7,250 nt of DNA, taken from positions 1 to 7,250 of the forward strand of contig JASJYE010000117.1 of NCBI GenBank assembly GCA_030123645.1, given 5' to 3'. The position numbers were made by a program, and so were the translations under genes. The notes under the pieces are model-generated. The model was not told where the DNA came from, searched no databases, and saw nothing but the letters and a program-made list of their open reading frames with translations. Source of the DNA: Candidatus Hydrogenedentota bacterium (lineage in GTDB: Bacteria > Hydrogenedentota > Hydrogenedentia > Hydrogenedentales > GCA-2746185). Of this stretch, positions 6,409-7,250 are shown piece by piece; the stretch's first letter is position 1, and each line of letters begins with the position of its first letter.

Positions 6409-7250
6409 ATGGATCCCGTTATCAAGATCAGCCGACTCTCGCACAGCTACGGCCGCAAGCTGGCTCTCGACAACGTGAGCTTTGAAATTGGCCAAGGGCG
6501 TGTATTCGGTCTTGTAGGTGAGAACGGCGCGGGCAAGACAACCTTGATTAAGCATCTGCTCGGTTCTTTGAGCCCCGATAGAGGCAACGTGAGCGTGTTC
6601 GGCATTGAGCCGACGCGGAATCCGTCTGCCGTATTGTCCCGGATCGGATACCTCTCGGAGGACCGCGATCTCCCGCAATGGATGCGCGTGGGCGAGCTGA
6701 TGCGTTACACGCGCGCGTTCTACCCGGATTGGGATGAAGGCTATGCGGAACAACTTCGAAAAAAGTTTCGCCTCGAACTCGACGCGAAAGTGCGAAACCT
6801 TTCACGAGGTGAAAAGGCCCGGGCAGGCCTGCTCGTGGCACTTGCGCACAGGCCCGAGTTGCTCCTGCTCGACGAGCCGTCCTCGGGGCTCGACGCCGTG
6901 TCGCGTCACGACATCCTGGCCGTGGTCGTGCGGTCCGTGGCCGAAGAAGGGCGCACGGTGGTCTTCTCTTCGCATCTGCTCGATGAGGTCGAGCGCGTGG
7001 CCGACGAGGTCGCGATGTTTCACCGGGGCAGACTGGAACTTCTCACGTCGATGGATGAGCTCCGGGCCACGCATCAACGAATGGTCGTGGAATTCAGCGA
7101 GGAGATGAGCGAGTTCCCCGAAGTTCCGGGCGTTTTGCACGCGGTGGGGGAGGGACGCGAATGGGCCGTCGTCTGCCACGGCGACCCCAAGACCACGCGC
7201 TCTGCCATCGAAAAAGCCGGGGCCCGTATCTTGGAAGAGACGATTCCCTC
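6409..7250 (+). CDS. ABC transporter ATP-binding protein, ABC-2/YtrB-like (3' end outside window)
   Basis: The reading frame is open from the ATG to the window edge (280 full codons, no stop), so the C-terminus is missing. It is a cytoplasmic nucleotide-binding subunit. Walker A is G37-E-N-G-A-G-K-T44, the ABC signature L131-S-R-G-E-K replaces the usual LSGGQ, Walker B is L151-L-L-L-D-E-P-S-S-G-L-D162, and H189 is the switch His in S-S-H-L-L-D-E-V. The Q-loop region reads Y81-L-S-E-D, lacking the usual Gln. These departures are common in exporter ATPases sitting with YtrA-type regulators. A strong Shine-Dalgarno AAGGAG (6395-6400), inside the end of the GntR gene, sits 8 nt before the ATG and fixes the start. 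Residues after about 222 begin the extra C-terminal domain seen in this group. An ABC-2 permease gene is expected next. Confidence 0.93.
   Translation, partial: MDPVIKISRLSHSYGRKLALDNVSFEIGQGRVFGLVGENGAGKTTLIKHLLGSLSPDRGNVSVFGIEPTRNPSAVLSRIGYLSEDRDLPQWMRVGELMRYTRAFYPDWDEGYAEQLRKKFRLELDAKVRNLSRGEKARAGLLVALAHRPELLLLDEPSSGLDAVSRHDILAVVVRSVAEEGRTVVFSSHLLDEVERVADEVAMFHRGRLELLTSMDELRATHQRMVVEFSEEMSEFPEVPGVLHAVGEGREWAVVCHGDPKTTRSAIEKAGARILEETIP

Noticed and set aside
5974..6753. Leftward 259-codon open frame opposite the GntR and ABC genes
   Set aside because: It is the antisense of two clear genes with textbook motifs. High GC explains the long frame and its composition is His/Arg-rich with no family features.

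Overview
This window comes from a bacterial chromosome of fairly high GC. By eye it is about 50% in the middle of the 4067-4849 gene and up to about 67% in the ABC gene at the right end. Coding is dense and there is no phage, IS, CRISPR or RNA gene. Nothing in it fixes a taxon. The mix of a large membrane/spermidine-synthase-like/TPR fusion, an iron-sulphur RNA methyltransferase, a YtrA-type regulator and repeat-like spacer DNA would suit an environmental Gram-negative or PVC-like lineage, but that is a guess.

Layout. The left two thirds (5-4849) is a leftward group read in the order: a cytoplasmic beta-rich protein of unknown function, then an RlmD/TrmA-family 5-methyluridine methyltransferase overlapping it by 4 nt, then, after a 112-nt spacer with two overlapping inverted repeats, a 933-residue fused transporter-like/spermidine-synthase-like/TPR protein. 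Across a ~110-nt divergent spacer, a small class I SAM methyltransferase is read rightward (4960-5604). A 393-nt non-coding stretch follows (5605-5997). It carries several hairpins, a degenerate direct repeat and, at its right end, a strong dyad operator. It leads into a GntR/YtrA-family repressor (5998-6405) and a coupled ABC transporter ATPase (6409 to beyond the window edge).

How the genes fit together. The right-hand pair is a classic YtrA-type module: a short autoregulating GntR repressor controlling an ABC-2-type exporter whose permease should lie just past the window. The left-hand group has no evident common pathway. The tight coupling of the unknown protein to the rRNA/tRNA methyltransferase is the main contextual clue. 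I found no obviously new multi-gene defence or metabolic system. The points most worth a second look are the fusion protein with a non-canonical spermidine-synthase active site, the overlapping inverted repeats just before it, the structured repeat-like DNA at 5795-5889, and the near-perfect operator before the GntR gene.
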